A stretch of 64,000 nt of DNA from an uncultured Eubacteriales bacterium (GTDB lineage Bacteria > Bacillota > Clostridia > Oscillospirales > Acutalibacteraceae), in the NCBI GenBank assembly GCA_934486895.1, contig CAKSQZ010000004.1, forward strand, positions 25,536-89,535. The letters run 5' to 3'. Within the stretch, counting starts at the first letter, position 1. Each line of letters opens with the position of its first letter. Positions 16,786 to 26,162 of this stretch are shown piece after piece. The notes below the pieces were generated by a model. That model had not been told where the DNA came from and did not search any database. It saw only the letters and a list, made by a program, of their open reading frames with translations. Both the position numbers and the translations under genes were made by a program.

Positions 16786-17433
16786 TTATCTTCTGCCGTT
16801 TCGGTCGTTTCGCTGATTTCTGCTTTTTGTTGCGGTGCGGCTTGTCGAACGAATGTCCGATCCGCTGTGAACCGAGCGCGAACGGGCGCTGCCCTGTCCT
16901 GCCGTGCCGGCTTTAAGCTGGTGGCACTTGACATTATAAACTATCAGCGCGGCAACACTGCCCAGCAAAAAAACATAGCAGATCCATTTCATCCAACCGT
17001 ACTTTTTGCCGTAGTCGTTGATATTCTTTTCGACAGCGGTGGTCGTGGAGGTCGTAGTGGTTTCATAAAGCGCGGCTCTTGTGGACTTTGTGCCGGTCTC
17101 GTGCTTAGAGATCTCCTCGGTCGTGTCCGGTTCGGTCTCCTCTTCGGTGCGGCTCGTCTTTTCGTCCGGCTTAGGCTCATAGTCGATATACGATCCATCG
17201 GTTTTTTCAGTAACGTTCGGCGGCTCGGTCTCCTCAGTCGTCGGTTCGGTCGCCTTGTGAGAACGCGTGTGCGATGTGGGAGCTTCTGTCGTCGCTTCTG
17301 TCGCGTGTGACGGTGCCGTGGTTGTCTCGGGTTCTTCCTCCGCTCTGACGGCAAATGCAGTCATCAGTGAAAGCATTGCGATCAGAACGCAAATGATATT
17401 GACTATCTTTTTATGACTGTGCATCTTTTTCAT
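16786..17433 (-). CDS. Unknown surface protein with Thr/Glu-rich stalk
   Basis: This 215-residue protein has a signal peptide (basic start, then IICVLIAMLSLMTAFAVRA). A low-complexity stretch of about 110 residues follows, rich in Thr, Glu and Pro (TTTAPSHATEATTEAP, EETEPPNV). Then come a second hydrophobic helix (about residues 153-170, WMKWICYVFLLGSVAALIVY) and a Ser/Arg-rich basic tail. It would be a type I membrane protein with an extended outer stalk and no recognisable globular domain. ATG 17433 is chosen; ATG 17424 is equally spaced from GGGAG. It begins 10 bases after the proS stop, so it is probably co-transcribed. Confidence 0.8.
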   Translation of the reverse strand: MKKMHSHKKIVNIICVLIAMLSLMTAFAVRAEEEPETTTAPSHATEATTEAPTSHTRSHKATEPTTEETEPPNVTEKTDGSYIDYEPKPDEKTSRTEEETEPDTTEEISKHETGTKSTRAALYETTTTSTTTAVEKNINDYGKKYGWMKWICYVFLLGSVAALIVYNVKCHQLKAGTAGQGSARSRSVHSGSDIRSTSRTATKSRNQRNDRNGRR

Positions 17434-17443
17434 CTCCCGACCT

Positions 17444-18883
17444 TTAATAAGCGTTGCCCCAGCAAACCATTTTTGTTGCGGGCTTTCCGCAGCAAACACA
17501 TTTATCCGACAAATGCTCCTGCTCAAACGGAATACATCTCGAGCCGATACCTGTCAGCTCCTTGACCTTATCCTCGCACTCCTCGTCTCCGCACCACATA
17601 GCGTAAACAAAGCCGTCGCCCTTTTCAGCGAGCGTTTTCTTTATCTCATCTATGCTGACGCAGCGATATGTCCGCTTTTCGCGGTTTTCGAGCGCTTTCT
17701 GATAGATACGGTCGTGGATTTCTTTAAGCTCGGCAGTAACAGCCGCTTCAATATCGGCGATCTTGACTGTCTGCTTTCTTCTGTCGTCACGCGAGACCAT
17801 AACACATTCGCCGTTTTCAATATCGCGTGGGCCGATCTCGATACGGACAGGCACGCCCTTCATCTCATACTGGGCAAATTTCCAGCCGGGGGTATTGTCC
17901 GAATCGTCCACCTTGACTCTCACAGATCCCGAAAGAGCCTTTTCAAGCTCGCGCGCCTTATCAAGCACACCGTCCTTATGCATTGCAACAGGAACGATGA
18001 CCGCCTGAATGGGTGCGACAGCCGGCGGCAGAACAAGACCGTTGTCGTCGCCGTGTGTCATTATGATAGCGCCGATCAGTCTGGTCGTCACACCCCATGA
18101 TGTCTGATGGACATAGCGGCGTTCATTGTTTTTATCCGAATACTGAATGCCGAACGCTTTTGCAAAGCCGTCGCCGAAATAGTGCGATGTGCCTGCCTGA
18201 AGCGCCTTACCGTCGTGCATGAGAGCTTCGATAGCATAGGTCGCTTCCGCGCCTGCAAACTTATCCGACTCGGTCTTTCTGCCTTTCAAAACAGGCATTG
18301 CAAGGCTTTCCTCGCAGAACCGTGCATAGACATTGAGCATACGCTCTGTCTCTTCGATAGCCTCCTCAGCGGTCGCATGAGCGGTGTGACCCTCCTGCCA
18401 GAGGAACTCGCGCGAACGCAGGAACGGACGGGTTGTCTTTTCCCAGCGGACAACGCTGACCCACTGATTATAAAGCTTAGGCAGGTCGCGGTATGATTGA
18501 ATAATGTTTGCATAATGCTCGCAGAAAAGAGTCTCCGAGGTCGGACGGACGCAAAGACGCTCTTCGAGCTTTTCGTTGCCGCCGTGCGTTACCCAGGCTA
18601 CTTCCGGAGCAAATCCCTCGACATGATCCTTCTCCTTTTGCAAAAGGCTTTCGGGGATAAACATAGGCATATTAACATTTTCATGGCCTGTCGCCTTGAA
18701 CATGCCGTCGAGAATGTGCTGAATATTCTCCCAGATAGCATAACCGTAAGGGCGGATAACCATACAGCCCTTAACGCTTGTATATTCAATAAGCTCTGCT
18801 TTTTTAACAATGTCGGTGTACCATTTTGCAAAGTCCTCATCCATCGAGGTGATATGATCCACCAGCTTTTTATTATCTGCCAT
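17444..18883 (-). CDS. proS: Prolyl-tRNA synthetase, archaeal/eukaryal type (ProS type 3)
   Basis: This 479-residue class II synthetase is the short form without the bacterial editing insertion. Visible are [17 protein letters not shown] near residue 40, [13 protein letters not shown] (motif 2 region), [19 protein letters not shown] and [29 protein letters not shown] (motif 3). The C-terminal zinc-type domain contains CVCCGKPA. Many Clostridia carry this form. A consensus promoter lies upstream and no T-box was seen. Confidence 0.96.
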   Translation of the reverse strand: MADNKKLVDHITSMDEDFAKWYTDIVKKAELIEYTSVKGCMVIRPYGYAIWENIQHILDGMFKATGHENVNMPMFIPESLLQKEKDHVEGFAPEVAWVTHGGNEKLEERLCVRPTSETLFCEHYANIIQSYRDLPKLYNQWVSVVRWEKTTRPFLRSREFLWQEGHTAHATAEEAIEETERMLNVYARFCEESLAMPVLKGRKTESDKFAGAEATYAIEALMHDGKALQAGTSHYFGDGFAKAFGIQYSDKNNERRYVHQTSWGVTTRLIGAIIMTHGDDNGLVLPPAVAPIQAVIVPVAMHKDGVLDKARELEKALSGSVRVKVDDSDNTPGWKFAQYEMKGVPVRIEIGPRDIENGECVMVSRDDRRKQTVKIADIEAAVTAELKEIHDRIYQKALENREKRTYRCVSIDEIKKTLAEKGDGFVYAMWCGDEECEDKVKELTGIGSRCIPFEQEHLSDKCVCCGKPATKMVCWGNAY

Positions 18884-18923
18884 TTATAGACACGATCCTC
18901 TCGCATAAAATAAGCTAACAATC

Positions 18924-18952
18924 ATTATATACTATTTTAAGCAGATTTTCAA
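18924..18952 (-). promoter_or_regulatory. Promoter of proS
   Basis: On the minus strand TTGAAA (18947-18952) and TATAAT (18924-18929) are 17 bases apart, about 40 bases before the proS start. Confidence 0.8.
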
Positions 18953-19010
18953 TGTTTTTTTCACCGAGCACGCTATTTTTAGTCAAATAAGGCGTGTTTC
19001 GCCGATTTTT

Positions 19011-19268
19011 TCACTTTTTCTTCACCGTTTGGTCGAAAAGCTGGTGCGCTCCCGTGCTCGCAAGGCCGGAAACAAGCCCTGTCAGCACCACCTGCGGCGA
19101 AAGATCGAGTGTGAGCCAGATGTTCATTCCGACTCCGCAGATTCCCGCAATAAGCGGTATGAACCGATTTATCGTCTTTCCGGGCAGTGCGTGCTTCAAA
19201 ATATACCCGAGGCACAGGCAAACACCCATAACGATCGGCGCGCCGAACTCCGAAAACAGCTGTTCCAT
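19011..19268 (-). CDS. Phage holin family protein
   Basis: This 85-residue protein has two or three hydrophobic segments (IVMGVCLCLGYIL; FIPLIAGICGVGMNIWL; VVLTGLVSGLAS) and a basic tail (QTVKKK). This layout is typical of phage holins of the 5_2 type, which open the membrane for the lysin. ATG 19268 has a strong AGGAGGT site, so a longer frame from 19334 is not needed. It is the last gene of the phage-like transcript, next to an XhlA-like gene and an M23 lysin. A weak hairpin (GGCG/CGCC) and T-rich sequence follow. Confidence 0.85.
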   Translation of the reverse strand: MEQLFSEFGAPIVMGVCLCLGYILKHALPGKTINRFIPLIAGICGVGMNIWLTLDLSPQVVLTGLVSGLASTGAHQLFDQTVKKK

Positions 19269-19284
19269 AGCCCCACCTCCTTTT

Positions 19285-19527
19285 TTATTCCTGTTTTTTC
19301 TGTTCAAGATCTTTGATACGATGATTTTCAACATCTATTTTTTCATCTAAAACGCTGATAGCTTTCTCGGCTTTGTACATTCGGTCGATAAGGTTGTTGT
19401 GCGCCTGCACCTTTTTCTCAAGCTGTTCGAGCCTGAAATTCGTCAGCCTGCTCGAGGCTCTGATACCGCCGTATGATCCGATAAGAGTGCCGAGGAAGGC
19501 GATCAGCGAAACAATGATCTCTGTCAT
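19285..19527 (-). CDS. XhlA-like lysis-cassette membrane protein
   Basis: This 80-residue protein has an N-terminal membrane helix (IIVSLIAFLGTLIGSYGGI) and a coiled-coil tail (LEQLEKKVQAHNNLIDRMYK...HRIKDLEQKK). Proteins of this shape are common beside holins in clostridial phages and are annotated as haemolysin XhlA-like or holin-associated. The role in membrane disruption or lysin export is known only for relatives. It lies 16 bases before the holin start. Confidence 0.75.
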   Translation of the reverse strand: MTEIIVSLIAFLGTLIGSYGGIRASSRLTNFRLEQLEKKVQAHNNLIDRMYKAEKAISVLDEKIDVENHRIKDLEQKKQE

Positions 19528-19547
19528 TTTATCAGTCCTTTAGATTT

Positions 19548-20441
19548 TTATTTCACATTTCCCGAATATTTCACAAAGCCTATCTTCTTTGTCGAGCCGG
19601 CATTGTAGACAACGATATAGCAGCCGCCGACTGTTCCGCAGCACTTCGCCGCTTCGTAAGGCTCAAGATACCCTATGCTGCCGCTTCTCTGCCTGCAGGC
19701 TTCAACCGTGTCGTAGACATACTCTTTAGTGCTTCCGTTCTGCCAGTTTTTATAGGTGTAGTTCTGCTCTTTGACGCCGCCCTCATATTTAACAAAGCCT
19801 ATCTTTGTTTTGCCGACTGCGTCATACACCACCGCAGGGCAGGCGTTGAATCTCGCGACAACGGTCGCCTGCTGCCACGGATCGAGATAGCCTATACTTT
19901 TCTTGCTGCTCAACGAATCGGAGGTCGTTGAATAAGTGTATTCTCTGGTGCTTCCGTTTTGATAAAGCCTCGAAGTAAAGCCCGAGCCGGTGTCGATAAG
20001 TCCGCCGTTCACCGTCTTTGCACCCGTGATATACGGCTTCGGATCGTATGCCTCGCTGTCATTTATATCCCGCACTTCAAAGTGCAGATGATTGCCGTTT
20101 GAGGTGTAGCCCGTGTTGCCCATAGGCGCGATAAACTGCCCGACTTTGACCGACTGCCCCACTTTCAGTGCCGACTGCCGTTCGAGATGATAATATCTTG
20201 TGACAATGTTTGAATGGCGAATGTGAACCGCATAGCCCACCGAATCGGACTTGTAGTTTTTTATGACCGTGCCGTCAAACGGAACGATAACATCGGTCTT
20301 TCTGAGCGTGCCGTCGTAGCCGACAAGGTCGATACCGTGATGAAATCCGCTTCCGCGAACCCCGAAATCAGAGGTCACATACAGCCTGTTGATACTGCCG
20401 CTGAGCTTCAGCGGCGTGTGTTTATAATAGATAACTCCCAT
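19548..20441 (-). CDS. M23-family peptidoglycan endopeptidase, phage lysin
   Basis: This 297-residue protein has an N-terminal LytM/M23 zinc peptidase domain (residues about 15-140) with HHGIDLVG and HLHFEV, the zinc ligand motifs. It would cut peptide cross-links of the cell wall. After residue 165 two similar units of about 60 residues follow, each with a QNGST.EY.Y...IGYL and a KIGFVKY segment; these probably bind the wall. ATG 20441 has an AAGGGGTGA site. No signal peptide is present, which fits holin-dependent release. Confidence 0.9.
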   Translation of the reverse strand: MGVIYYKHTPLKLSGSINRLYVTSDFGVRGSGFHHGIDLVGYDGTLRKTDVIVPFDGTVIKNYKSDSVGYAVHIRHSNIVTRYYHLERQSALKVGQSVKVGQFIAPMGNTGYTSNGNHLHFEVRDINDSEAYDPKPYITGAKTVNGGLIDTGSGFTSRLYQNGSTREYTYSTTSDSLSSKKSIGYLDPWQQATVVARFNACPAVVYDAVGKTKIGFVKYEGGVKEQNYTYKNWQNGSTKEYVYDTVEACRQRSGSIGYLEPYEAAKCCGTVGGCYIVVYNAGSTKKIGFVKYSGNVK

Positions 20442-20464
20442 AAGTTCACCCCTTTTATCAATAC

Positions 20465-20485
20465 AAAGGCGGCTTTGCCGCCTTT
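20465..20485. terminator. Perfect hairpin between tail and lysis genes
   Basis: AAAGGCGG and CCGCCTTT pair around CTTTG. The U-run is weak on both strands. It may be an mRNA processing or partial termination site between tail and lysin genes. Confidence 0.4.
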
Positions 20486-20487
20486 GA

Positions 20488-20745
20488 TTATTGTGTCGGC
20501 TGTGCCGATCCGGCGTTGTCACTCACAGTGGGCGCGTCACCCCACACACCGAGCACCGCCGAGATATACGGCTCGCCGATGTACTCCGAAACAGCCGCCC
20601 TGCCGCTTGTCGAATTAACAAACGCTCTGCGGTGGTTGTCGCCTATCTGAACATCTGCGTTGCCGACTGTTATATAGTTCTGTTTTAATACGCTCACCGA
20701 GTTTTCGCAAAGGCAGTCGAGCGTTGTTTTTGTTGTTATTGTCAT
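20488..20745 (-). CDS. Small hypothetical phage protein
   Basis: This 85-residue protein was not assigned to a family. It begins 12 bases after the tail fibre gene with GGAGG before the ATG and lies between the tail fibre and the lysin. It has no membrane segment or cysteine motif. The position suggests a tail accessory or fibre chaperone role, but this is inference. Confidence 0.65.
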   Translation of the reverse strand: MTITTKTTLDCLCENSVSVLKQNYITVGNADVQIGDNHRRAFVNSTSGRAAVSEYIGEPYISAVLGVWGDAPTVSDNAGSAQPTQ

Positions 20746-20757
20746 AATTAAACCTCC

Positions 20758-22281
20758 TTATTCGATAGCTGTAATGTCGGTTTGTGATAACTGCTGAGCG
20801 GGCGGCAGTATTGCCGAAACGGGATATTCAAATGTGAGGTTGCCCGTGTAGGCAAACGGATTTGAATAAATGAGTGCCGTACTGTCCTTTGATATATCGC
20901 AGAATACCGCGTCTGCGGATTCCATACCCGACCTGCCGCTTGCACACACTCCTGAAACGCTTTCAGCCGAGGCAAACGGCAGGCCTGTTATCGGCTGTGA
21001 ATATGATATATCCGTCAGTGTGACAGGGATAATGACTTTGCACCAAGCACCGACTTTATAATAGGCGGCCTGAATGTCCGTGCCGCTTAGATTTGCTGTG
21101 AATGTGCCTTTTTCGGTGAGCGGTACATTATCGTCGGACGAGTAGAGCTTGACCCATGAACCCCACGAACCGACAGCCGTCGACTTTGTTCGCACATAGG
21201 TCTTGCTCTTTGAATCGGTGCGGTCGCCTGTGTGCATTATCTGATACGAAACAAGCGTGCCCCTGTGCTCTTTTAAAATAAATCCGTCAAGCCTGCCGAC
21301 ACCGGAGGGCAGTGTTCCGCCCATGCCGAACGCCGTGTCCGAATAGTAGTAGGCGGATTTGCCGCTCTCGGTCGGGAGCGAATCGATGTTGTCCGGGCTG
21401 CCGACTGTAAGTTTTGTCAGCGACCGATCCAGCTTGCCTGCGATCTTCGCAACTTCGGCTTTATCGCTATCTGTGTAGTCGTTGGCAGATAAGCCCTTGC
21501 CGTCAATTTTATCGACTTTGTTTGCAATTTTAGCGACCTCTGCAACCGCTTCATCGGTATAGTCGTTGGCAGATAAACCTTTGCCCTCAATTTTATCGAC
21601 TTTGTTTGCGATTTTAGCGACCTCTGCGACCGCCTCATCGGTGTAGTCGTTGGCAGATAAATCTTTGCCGTTTATCTTATCGACTTTGTTTGCGATTTTA
21701 GCGACCTCTGCGACCGCCTCATCGGTGTAATCATTGGCAGATAAATCTTTGCCGTCAACTTTGTCGACCTTTTTATTATCAAGCTCATCGATCTCGCCCT
21801 GCACCGTCTTGCCGTCGGGGATACCGTCGAGCGCCGCACGGTACTTTCCGATAAGCATGAGCGCCTCGGAAAGCGCGTTCACCGTGTTTGCGCCGTGCAT
21901 ATCGACCGACGGCGCAAAGCACAGCGGCACAGTCGGCGAAAACTTCACCTTTGTCTGAACGCCGCTTGAATCGACTGCCGAAAACACAAAGCAGAGCGCA
22001 GCGGCTCCGCCCGCCCGACTGACAGCCGACGGCAGAACAAGACTGACAGTGTTATCCTCGACATTCAAAAACCCCGAAAACCAGAACTCTCCGCCGCCTG
22101 TGACCGCTTCCGCATGGACTCTGAGCTGTTCGCCGTCCGACAGCGGAGGGAACAGCGAATTTTCACATTCGGCTTTGATAACGCACACGCAGTCGTCGCC
22201 CTGAACACCACAATTCACAGCACCCTTCGGTGAAACAGCGGTATCGGAGAGAAAAATATTTATTATATTTGAATTTGCCAT
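20758..22281 (-). CDS. Phage tail fibre / receptor-binding protein with internal repeats
   Basis: This 507-residue protein has an N-terminal domain (residues 1-140) like baseplate upper proteins. It is followed by four tandem 28-residue repeats (KVDKIxGKxLSANDYTDE..., residues about 171-282). Next comes a pyocin-knob-like segment with GFILKEHRGTLVSYQIMHTGDR and GSWGSWVKLYSS, and a C-terminal domain of about 110 residues. It probably forms the trimeric fibre that recognises the host surface. It sits between the tail protein and the small phage gene. Confidence 0.85.
   Translation of the reverse strand: MANSNIINIFLSDTAVSPKGAVNCGVQGDDCVCVIKAECENSLFPPLSDGEQLRVHAEAVTGGGEFWFSGFLNVEDNTVSLVLPSAVSRAGGAAALCFVFSAVDSSGVQTKVKFSPTVPLCFAPSVDMHGANTVNALSEALMLIGKYRAALDGIPDGKTVQGEIDELDNKKVDKVDGKDLSANDYTDEAVAEVAKIANKVDKINGKDLSANDYTDEAVAEVAKIANKVDKIEGKGLSANDYTDEAVAEVAKIANKVDKIDGKGLSANDYTDSDKAEVAKIAGKLDRSLTKLTVGSPDNIDSLPTESGKSAYYYSDTAFGMGGTLPSGVGRLDGFILKEHRGTLVSYQIMHTGDRTDSKSKTYVRTKSTAVGSWGSWVKLYSSDDNVPLTEKGTFTANLSGTDIQAAYYKVGAWCKVIIPVTLTDISYSQPITGLPFASAESVSGVCASGRSGMESADAVFCDISKDSTALIYSNPFAYTGNLTFEYPVSAILPPAQQLSQTDITAIE
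21436..21771. repeat. Four tandem 84-bp repeats inside the tail fibre gene
   Basis: The period of 84 bases is visible from the positions of TTGGCAGATAA at about 21482, 21566, 21650 and 21734. The units differ by a few bases and code for the 28-residue protein repeat. Copy number could change by recombination and alter fibre length. Confidence 0.9.
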
Positions 22282-22296
22282 TTATCCTTTTCCTTT

Positions 22297-24234
22297 CTAC
22301 TTAGTGTAAAATAAGCGTCCTTCCTTTATTTCGACTCCGCTCGGCAGTGTGAGCGACACGCAAAGGCACCTTGCTCTCTGCCGCATATTTATCTCGCGGA
22401 TATAAGTTTCGGCGCACTCGGCGGTGAAACGCCTTGTCAGCCCGATGCCGTTTTCGTTCTCGATCCTGAGTGTGCAGTCGCACTCGCTGTTTTCCGATCG
22501 GAGCGTCAGTATCAGCTTATAGAAAGTTTTTTTGTCTGTGGTGCCGCTGTCGCAGTTTTTGACAAGATACCTGCCGAAAAGCTGCCGTTCGGAAAGCACA
22601 TTCTCTTTTGATAAGCTCTGATCGTAGCCGCCGCCGAAAGCGTATGCCGCGATCTTTTTATCGGTCAGCCGAACGATCATCTCCCCGGAAATGCACGGCA
22701 GAACCTCGCCGCCTGCCGCCGACATATCAAATTCATTCATGCTGTCGTCGGCAAAAATACCTCTGCCGCCGCCTATCAAAAGATATTTGCCGTCGTACAC
22801 CGCGGCATAGGCGCTCTGCAGATCGGACAGATCCTTTTCGGACTCTCTTTTAACATCGTAGCCGCCCGATGACACCGAGCAGATATGCCCGTTCGCCGAG
22901 AGAAAATAAAGCCTGCCGTCCGACACGGCGCAGGAATTTTCACAGCACTTTCTGACATAAGCTCCCGTTTTTATTATATTCATCGTGTTATAAGCCGTGA
23001 CGCCGCCCGAAATGTGCGACACCGCCTGCTTTGCGGCATATATCTCGCCGGAGAAAACGATGAAAACCGTGTCCTTGCAGCGAAACGATGAAAAGCCGCC
23101 GTCCGCAGTACAGTCAAACTCGCAGGAATTTGATTCGGGAAAATACATCGGCTCATTCGGCGAGGAGAAATAAATTTTCTTTTGTTCGCTGTCGAACAGC
23201 GCGACCGACGAGCCCGCTCCGCTTTTGCTCTCGACTGTGAAAAAGTCGGCGCATTTCAAAAGCGGCTTTGAACCGTTGTCCTCAAGAGTCGCGGTGACGG
23301 TCAGGTTATCCTGCGAACCCTCGACATACGGCAGAGCGATCTCGCTCGAAGTCGAGCCGACATAAGCCGTTATCGAGCCGGATGCGCGATAGACATACAT
23401 CGAGACCTGCCTTTGCGTTGTTTCGGCAGCGCCTGTCTGCTCGTTGTAGACAACAAAGGTGACATTCTGTGAGCCGGTCGAAAGCTGGGAGTCGGCAGGG
23501 ATAGTCCAGTTGTAGGTCTGCCCGTCACTGCCGCGCATCGTAATCGAGATTTTTTTATATTCGAGCGGCGAGCGCGGCATATAAAAGGTGCTTGAAACGC
23601 CGTCGGTGCGGTATTTCGCACAAAAACGGCCGCTCATTATGTTAAACGGCTGACCGTTTTCAGGCGCTTTTATCGACGAACGTATATTTTCGTCCGCAAG
23701 ATAAAAGCGGTTTCCTCTGCCGTGGTACAAAACGGTAGGGGCATAATAGTCGTCGTCGGAAAAACGCACAAAGCCGTTTTTCTGATCGTTCAGCTCATAA
23801 AGCCCCTGAATGTTCACCTGCTCGTTTTTTATCGAGGAAAACATAACATAAACCCCGCTTCCCGTGTGGGGAGTGCCGTTGAACGCGATACAGCGGTAAT
23901 ACTCCTTTGAATCGACACCGCCGACAGTCACAACATGGCAGATATACTTTCGGCTTTCGCAATACGCTTTTAAAACGATCTCGGTGTTCTGCCCGACTGT
24001 TTTAAGCACGAAAAACACCTTGCAGCGCTGTCCGTCTATAACAACGGGCGAGCGCTGATCGATGATACGAACATTCGGGCGGTCGGACTCAGTGAAAAGC
24101 TCGTCGGTATAAGAAAGCTTCATTCCCTTTCGGGTCAGCACTCTGCCGTCTTTTTTATAAAGATCGATGCAGTCGCGGTTTATCGGAGGAATAAGAATAT
24201 CGCCTGTCTGCGGCTTTTTCACGCTATAAAACAT
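22297..24234 (-). CDS. Phage tail/stabilisation protein (P22 gp10-like by context)
   Basis: This 645-residue protein was not firmly recognised. It has no membrane segment and many beta-strand repeats, such as VSDGRLYFLSANGHI, AAVYDGKYLLIGGG and MIVRLTDKKIAAYAFGGG, which suggest a beta-propeller. Packaged-DNA stabilisation proteins of P22-like phages have such a fold and the same position after portal and adaptor. ATG 24234 is preferred over GTG 24243, because the AAAAGGG site is 10 bases from it. It overlaps the adaptor gene by 11 bases. Confidence 0.65.
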   Translation of the reverse strand: MFYSVKKPQTGDILIPPINRDCIDLYKKDGRVLTRKGMKLSYTDELFTESDRPNVRIIDQRSPVVIDGQRCKVFFVLKTVGQNTEIVLKAYCESRKYICHVVTVGGVDSKEYYRCIAFNGTPHTGSGVYVMFSSIKNEQVNIQGLYELNDQKNGFVRFSDDDYYAPTVLYHGRGNRFYLADENIRSSIKAPENGQPFNIMSGRFCAKYRTDGVSSTFYMPRSPLEYKKISITMRGSDGQTYNWTIPADSQLSTGSQNVTFVVYNEQTGAAETTQRQVSMYVYRASGSITAYVGSTSSEIALPYVEGSQDNLTVTATLEDNGSKPLLKCADFFTVESKSGAGSSVALFDSEQKKIYFSSPNEPMYFPESNSCEFDCTADGGFSSFRCKDTVFIVFSGEIYAAKQAVSHISGGVTAYNTMNIIKTGAYVRKCCENSCAVSDGRLYFLSANGHICSVSSGGYDVKRESEKDLSDLQSAYAAVYDGKYLLIGGGRGIFADDSMNEFDMSAAGGEVLPCISGEMIVRLTDKKIAAYAFGGGYDQSLSKENVLSERQLFGRYLVKNCDSGTTDKKTFYKLILTLRSENSECDCTLRIENENGIGLTRRFTAECAETYIREINMRQRARCLCVSLTLPSGVEIKEGRLFYTK

Positions 24235-24610
24235 CAGCGTCACACCCTTTTAAGAATTTATCGTCTATCGCCGTGATACGCTGGCATTTAGCACGCTTAT
24301 CGTTATACATCCTGCAAAACCGCTCGACCGTCTCAAAATCGCCGTCCGCCTGTGCGAGCATATATGCAACGCCGTATAAAAAACCGTCGTGCAGTATGTT
24401 CGGCGGCAGATCTATCTTGTCGTCGAGCGTCCAGAGCGGCTCAAACTGCTCGTCGGGACGGCATAGACAAAACAGATCGGCATAGACGCTGTTTAGTGCG
24501 GAAAGCGCGCAGGAGAGCAGTGTTTCATCGGGAAAATGCGTGTGCTGTTCGTTTCTGCATAAAAGATCGGCGGCAGCCGTTATTGCGTTTTTACCCGTCA
24601 ATTTGTTCAT
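24224..24610 (-). CDS. Putative phage head-tail adaptor protein
   Basis: This protein of about 128 residues is mainly helical, with LSCALSALNSVYADLF and LHDGFLYGVAYMLAQADGD. It follows the portal gene, where P22-like phages encode the gp4 adaptor and other phages a DNA-packaging connector. The start is uncertain: ATG 24610 lies immediately after AAAAGGAGG, while TTG 24598 has the ideal 9-base spacing. Either start overlaps the portal stop codon region. The function is inferred from position and length. Confidence 0.6.
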   Translation of the reverse strand: MNKLTGKNAITAAADLLCRNEQHTHFPDETLLSCALSALNSVYADLFCLCRPDEQFEPLWTLDDKIDLPPNILHDGFLYGVAYMLAQADGDFETVERFCRMYNDKRAKCQRITAIDDKFLKGCDADVL

Positions 24611-26108
24611 CCTCCTTTTCGATAAGCTGCAAGCTGTCGGGCACAAGGCCCCTCGGTATGCGCTTCAAATATTCCGCAAGCGAGAGCTTGCCTTTATCAA
24701 GCAGCATATTAAGCACCGAAAGCGACTGATCCTCATTAACGGCGGCAGACTCCGAAACATCGACCTTACAGCCGATAAGCAGATCGCGGAACCGCTCTCC
24801 CTCGAAAACATAGCCGCTTTCGATATCGAGCCTTCTGTGCAAATACATCATCACCCAAAATTCGGCGAAGATCTTTGCAACATCGGCGCAGAATTCATAG
24901 AAACGGCGTTTATACACCTTGATAGGCGACATGGACGAATCGCGCACAGCAATGATCGCCGAGGTGTTCACAGGATCGACATCGCCGAGCACAACGGCGT
25001 TTGCGCCTGTCTGATTGAGCGTCTGGCTGATAAGCGACGACACCGTTTCATTGTAGTTGTTGAGATAATCCGGCGGTGTGAAATACTTGACCGAATTTGA
25101 GATCTGATCGAGCGGGCCTGTGTAGTCTATGACCTGCCCGGGCTCGTTTGAAAGCCGCTGATTGGGCACCAAATTTCGGTTCACCGCCATTATCGGCATA
25201 CCCGAGAGCATGACCGACCAAACGCTCGCAGTGAGCATTCTGTTTATCGCTATCTGGTTCGGGATAACATTTGTGATCTCGCTTTCGCCGTAGCCGGAAA
25301 TATTGTCGTCGTTCCAGCTGAACAAAGCCAGCGGATAAACCCGCACTCCGAGCGAGAATTCGGGGCGGAGCATAACGGTTTCGGTGCAGACAGCCGCTGT
25401 GACATCGTATTCTCCGTTTTCGTTTTTGCGGCGGGTGAGCTTCGTTAAAACCGTCACCTTGTCATCGAGTGCATGATCCGGCTTTATAAGGTCGGGATCT
25501 ATGCCGCAGTCTCTCGCCGCCGCTCTCACTCTCGCAAGCTTTCGGCGCTTTGCTATGATGATATACGGCTGCTGCTGAATGTCCGTGCAGTCGCAGTCGC
25601 CGAGATAGAGGTTTTCAACTCCCAGTGTCTCGCACTTGATATCGCCCATTATCTCAAGCCTGCGGCCGCGGTCGAGATACCTGCCTGTGCGGACATCGCC
25701 GTCCCAGTAAGCGTAGATAACGCCTGTGCCTGTGATATACGCGTCGGTGAGCGCTCTGAGCATAAGGCGATCGAACCCGATCCGCTCCGACACCACCGAG
25801 AAATAGTCGCTCATTGCCGCAACTGCTTCCAATGCGCTTTCGTCCTGTTCGGCATCGCCGAGCGCCGAAAAACGCACTGTCAGCGGTGCGGGCAAAATTG
25901 CCGAGGTCTTATAATCGCCGATACGCCGCAGGACATTGTACCGCACAAGCGGACGGTTTTGCGGAGCGTTCGACGCCCACTGATCGCCGCTGTAAAATCT
26001 GCGGTTTAAAGCCGCCTGTTCGTTGATACCGCGTTTACCTATCGCCGCTTTTTCAGCGGCGGCTGTGTTGTATTGTTTGAAAATTTCTGCTGCAAATTTA
26101 TCGCTCAT
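24591..26108 (-). CDS. P22-type phage portal protein
   Basis: This 505-residue protein resembles portal proteins of podoviruses. The segments NRRFYSGDQWASNAPQNRPLV, the tract RIGDYKTSAILPAPLTV, LTDAYITGTGVIYAYWDG, and LINDVIPN-like ITNVIPNQIAINRML are typical of the family. The portal forms the ring through which DNA enters and leaves the head and on which the terminase docks. ATG 26108 is chosen, because AAGGG is 9 bases before it; ATG 26114 is possible. It lies between the capsid and adaptor genes. Confidence 0.88.
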   Translation of the reverse strand: MSDKFAAEIFKQYNTAAAEKAAIGKRGINEQAALNRRFYSGDQWASNAPQNRPLVRYNVLRRIGDYKTSAILPAPLTVRFSALGDAEQDESALEAVAAMSDYFSVVSERIGFDRLMLRALTDAYITGTGVIYAYWDGDVRTGRYLDRGRRLEIMGDIKCETLGVENLYLGDCDCTDIQQQPYIIIAKRRKLARVRAAARDCGIDPDLIKPDHALDDKVTVLTKLTRRKNENGEYDVTAAVCTETVMLRPEFSLGVRVYPLALFSWNDDNISGYGESEITNVIPNQIAINRMLTASVWSVMLSGMPIMAVNRNLVPNQRLSNEPGQVIDYTGPLDQISNSVKYFTPPDYLNNYNETVSSLISQTLNQTGANAVVLGDVDPVNTSAIIAVRDSSMSPIKVYKRRFYEFCADVAKIFAEFWVMMYLHRRLDIESGYVFEGERFRDLLIGCKVDVSESAAVNEDQSLSVLNMLLDKGKLSLAEYLKRIPRGLVPDSLQLIEKEDEQIDG

Positions 26109-26162
26109 TTTCATCTTCCCTTCAAAAAATGATCTTCTCCCGCCCGCCTGCCCGTTCGGTTA

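Noticed and set aside
18890..19000. Search for a prophage attachment repeat shared with 30620-30780
   Set aside because: Only AT-rich similarities were seen; no direct repeat long enough to be an att site.
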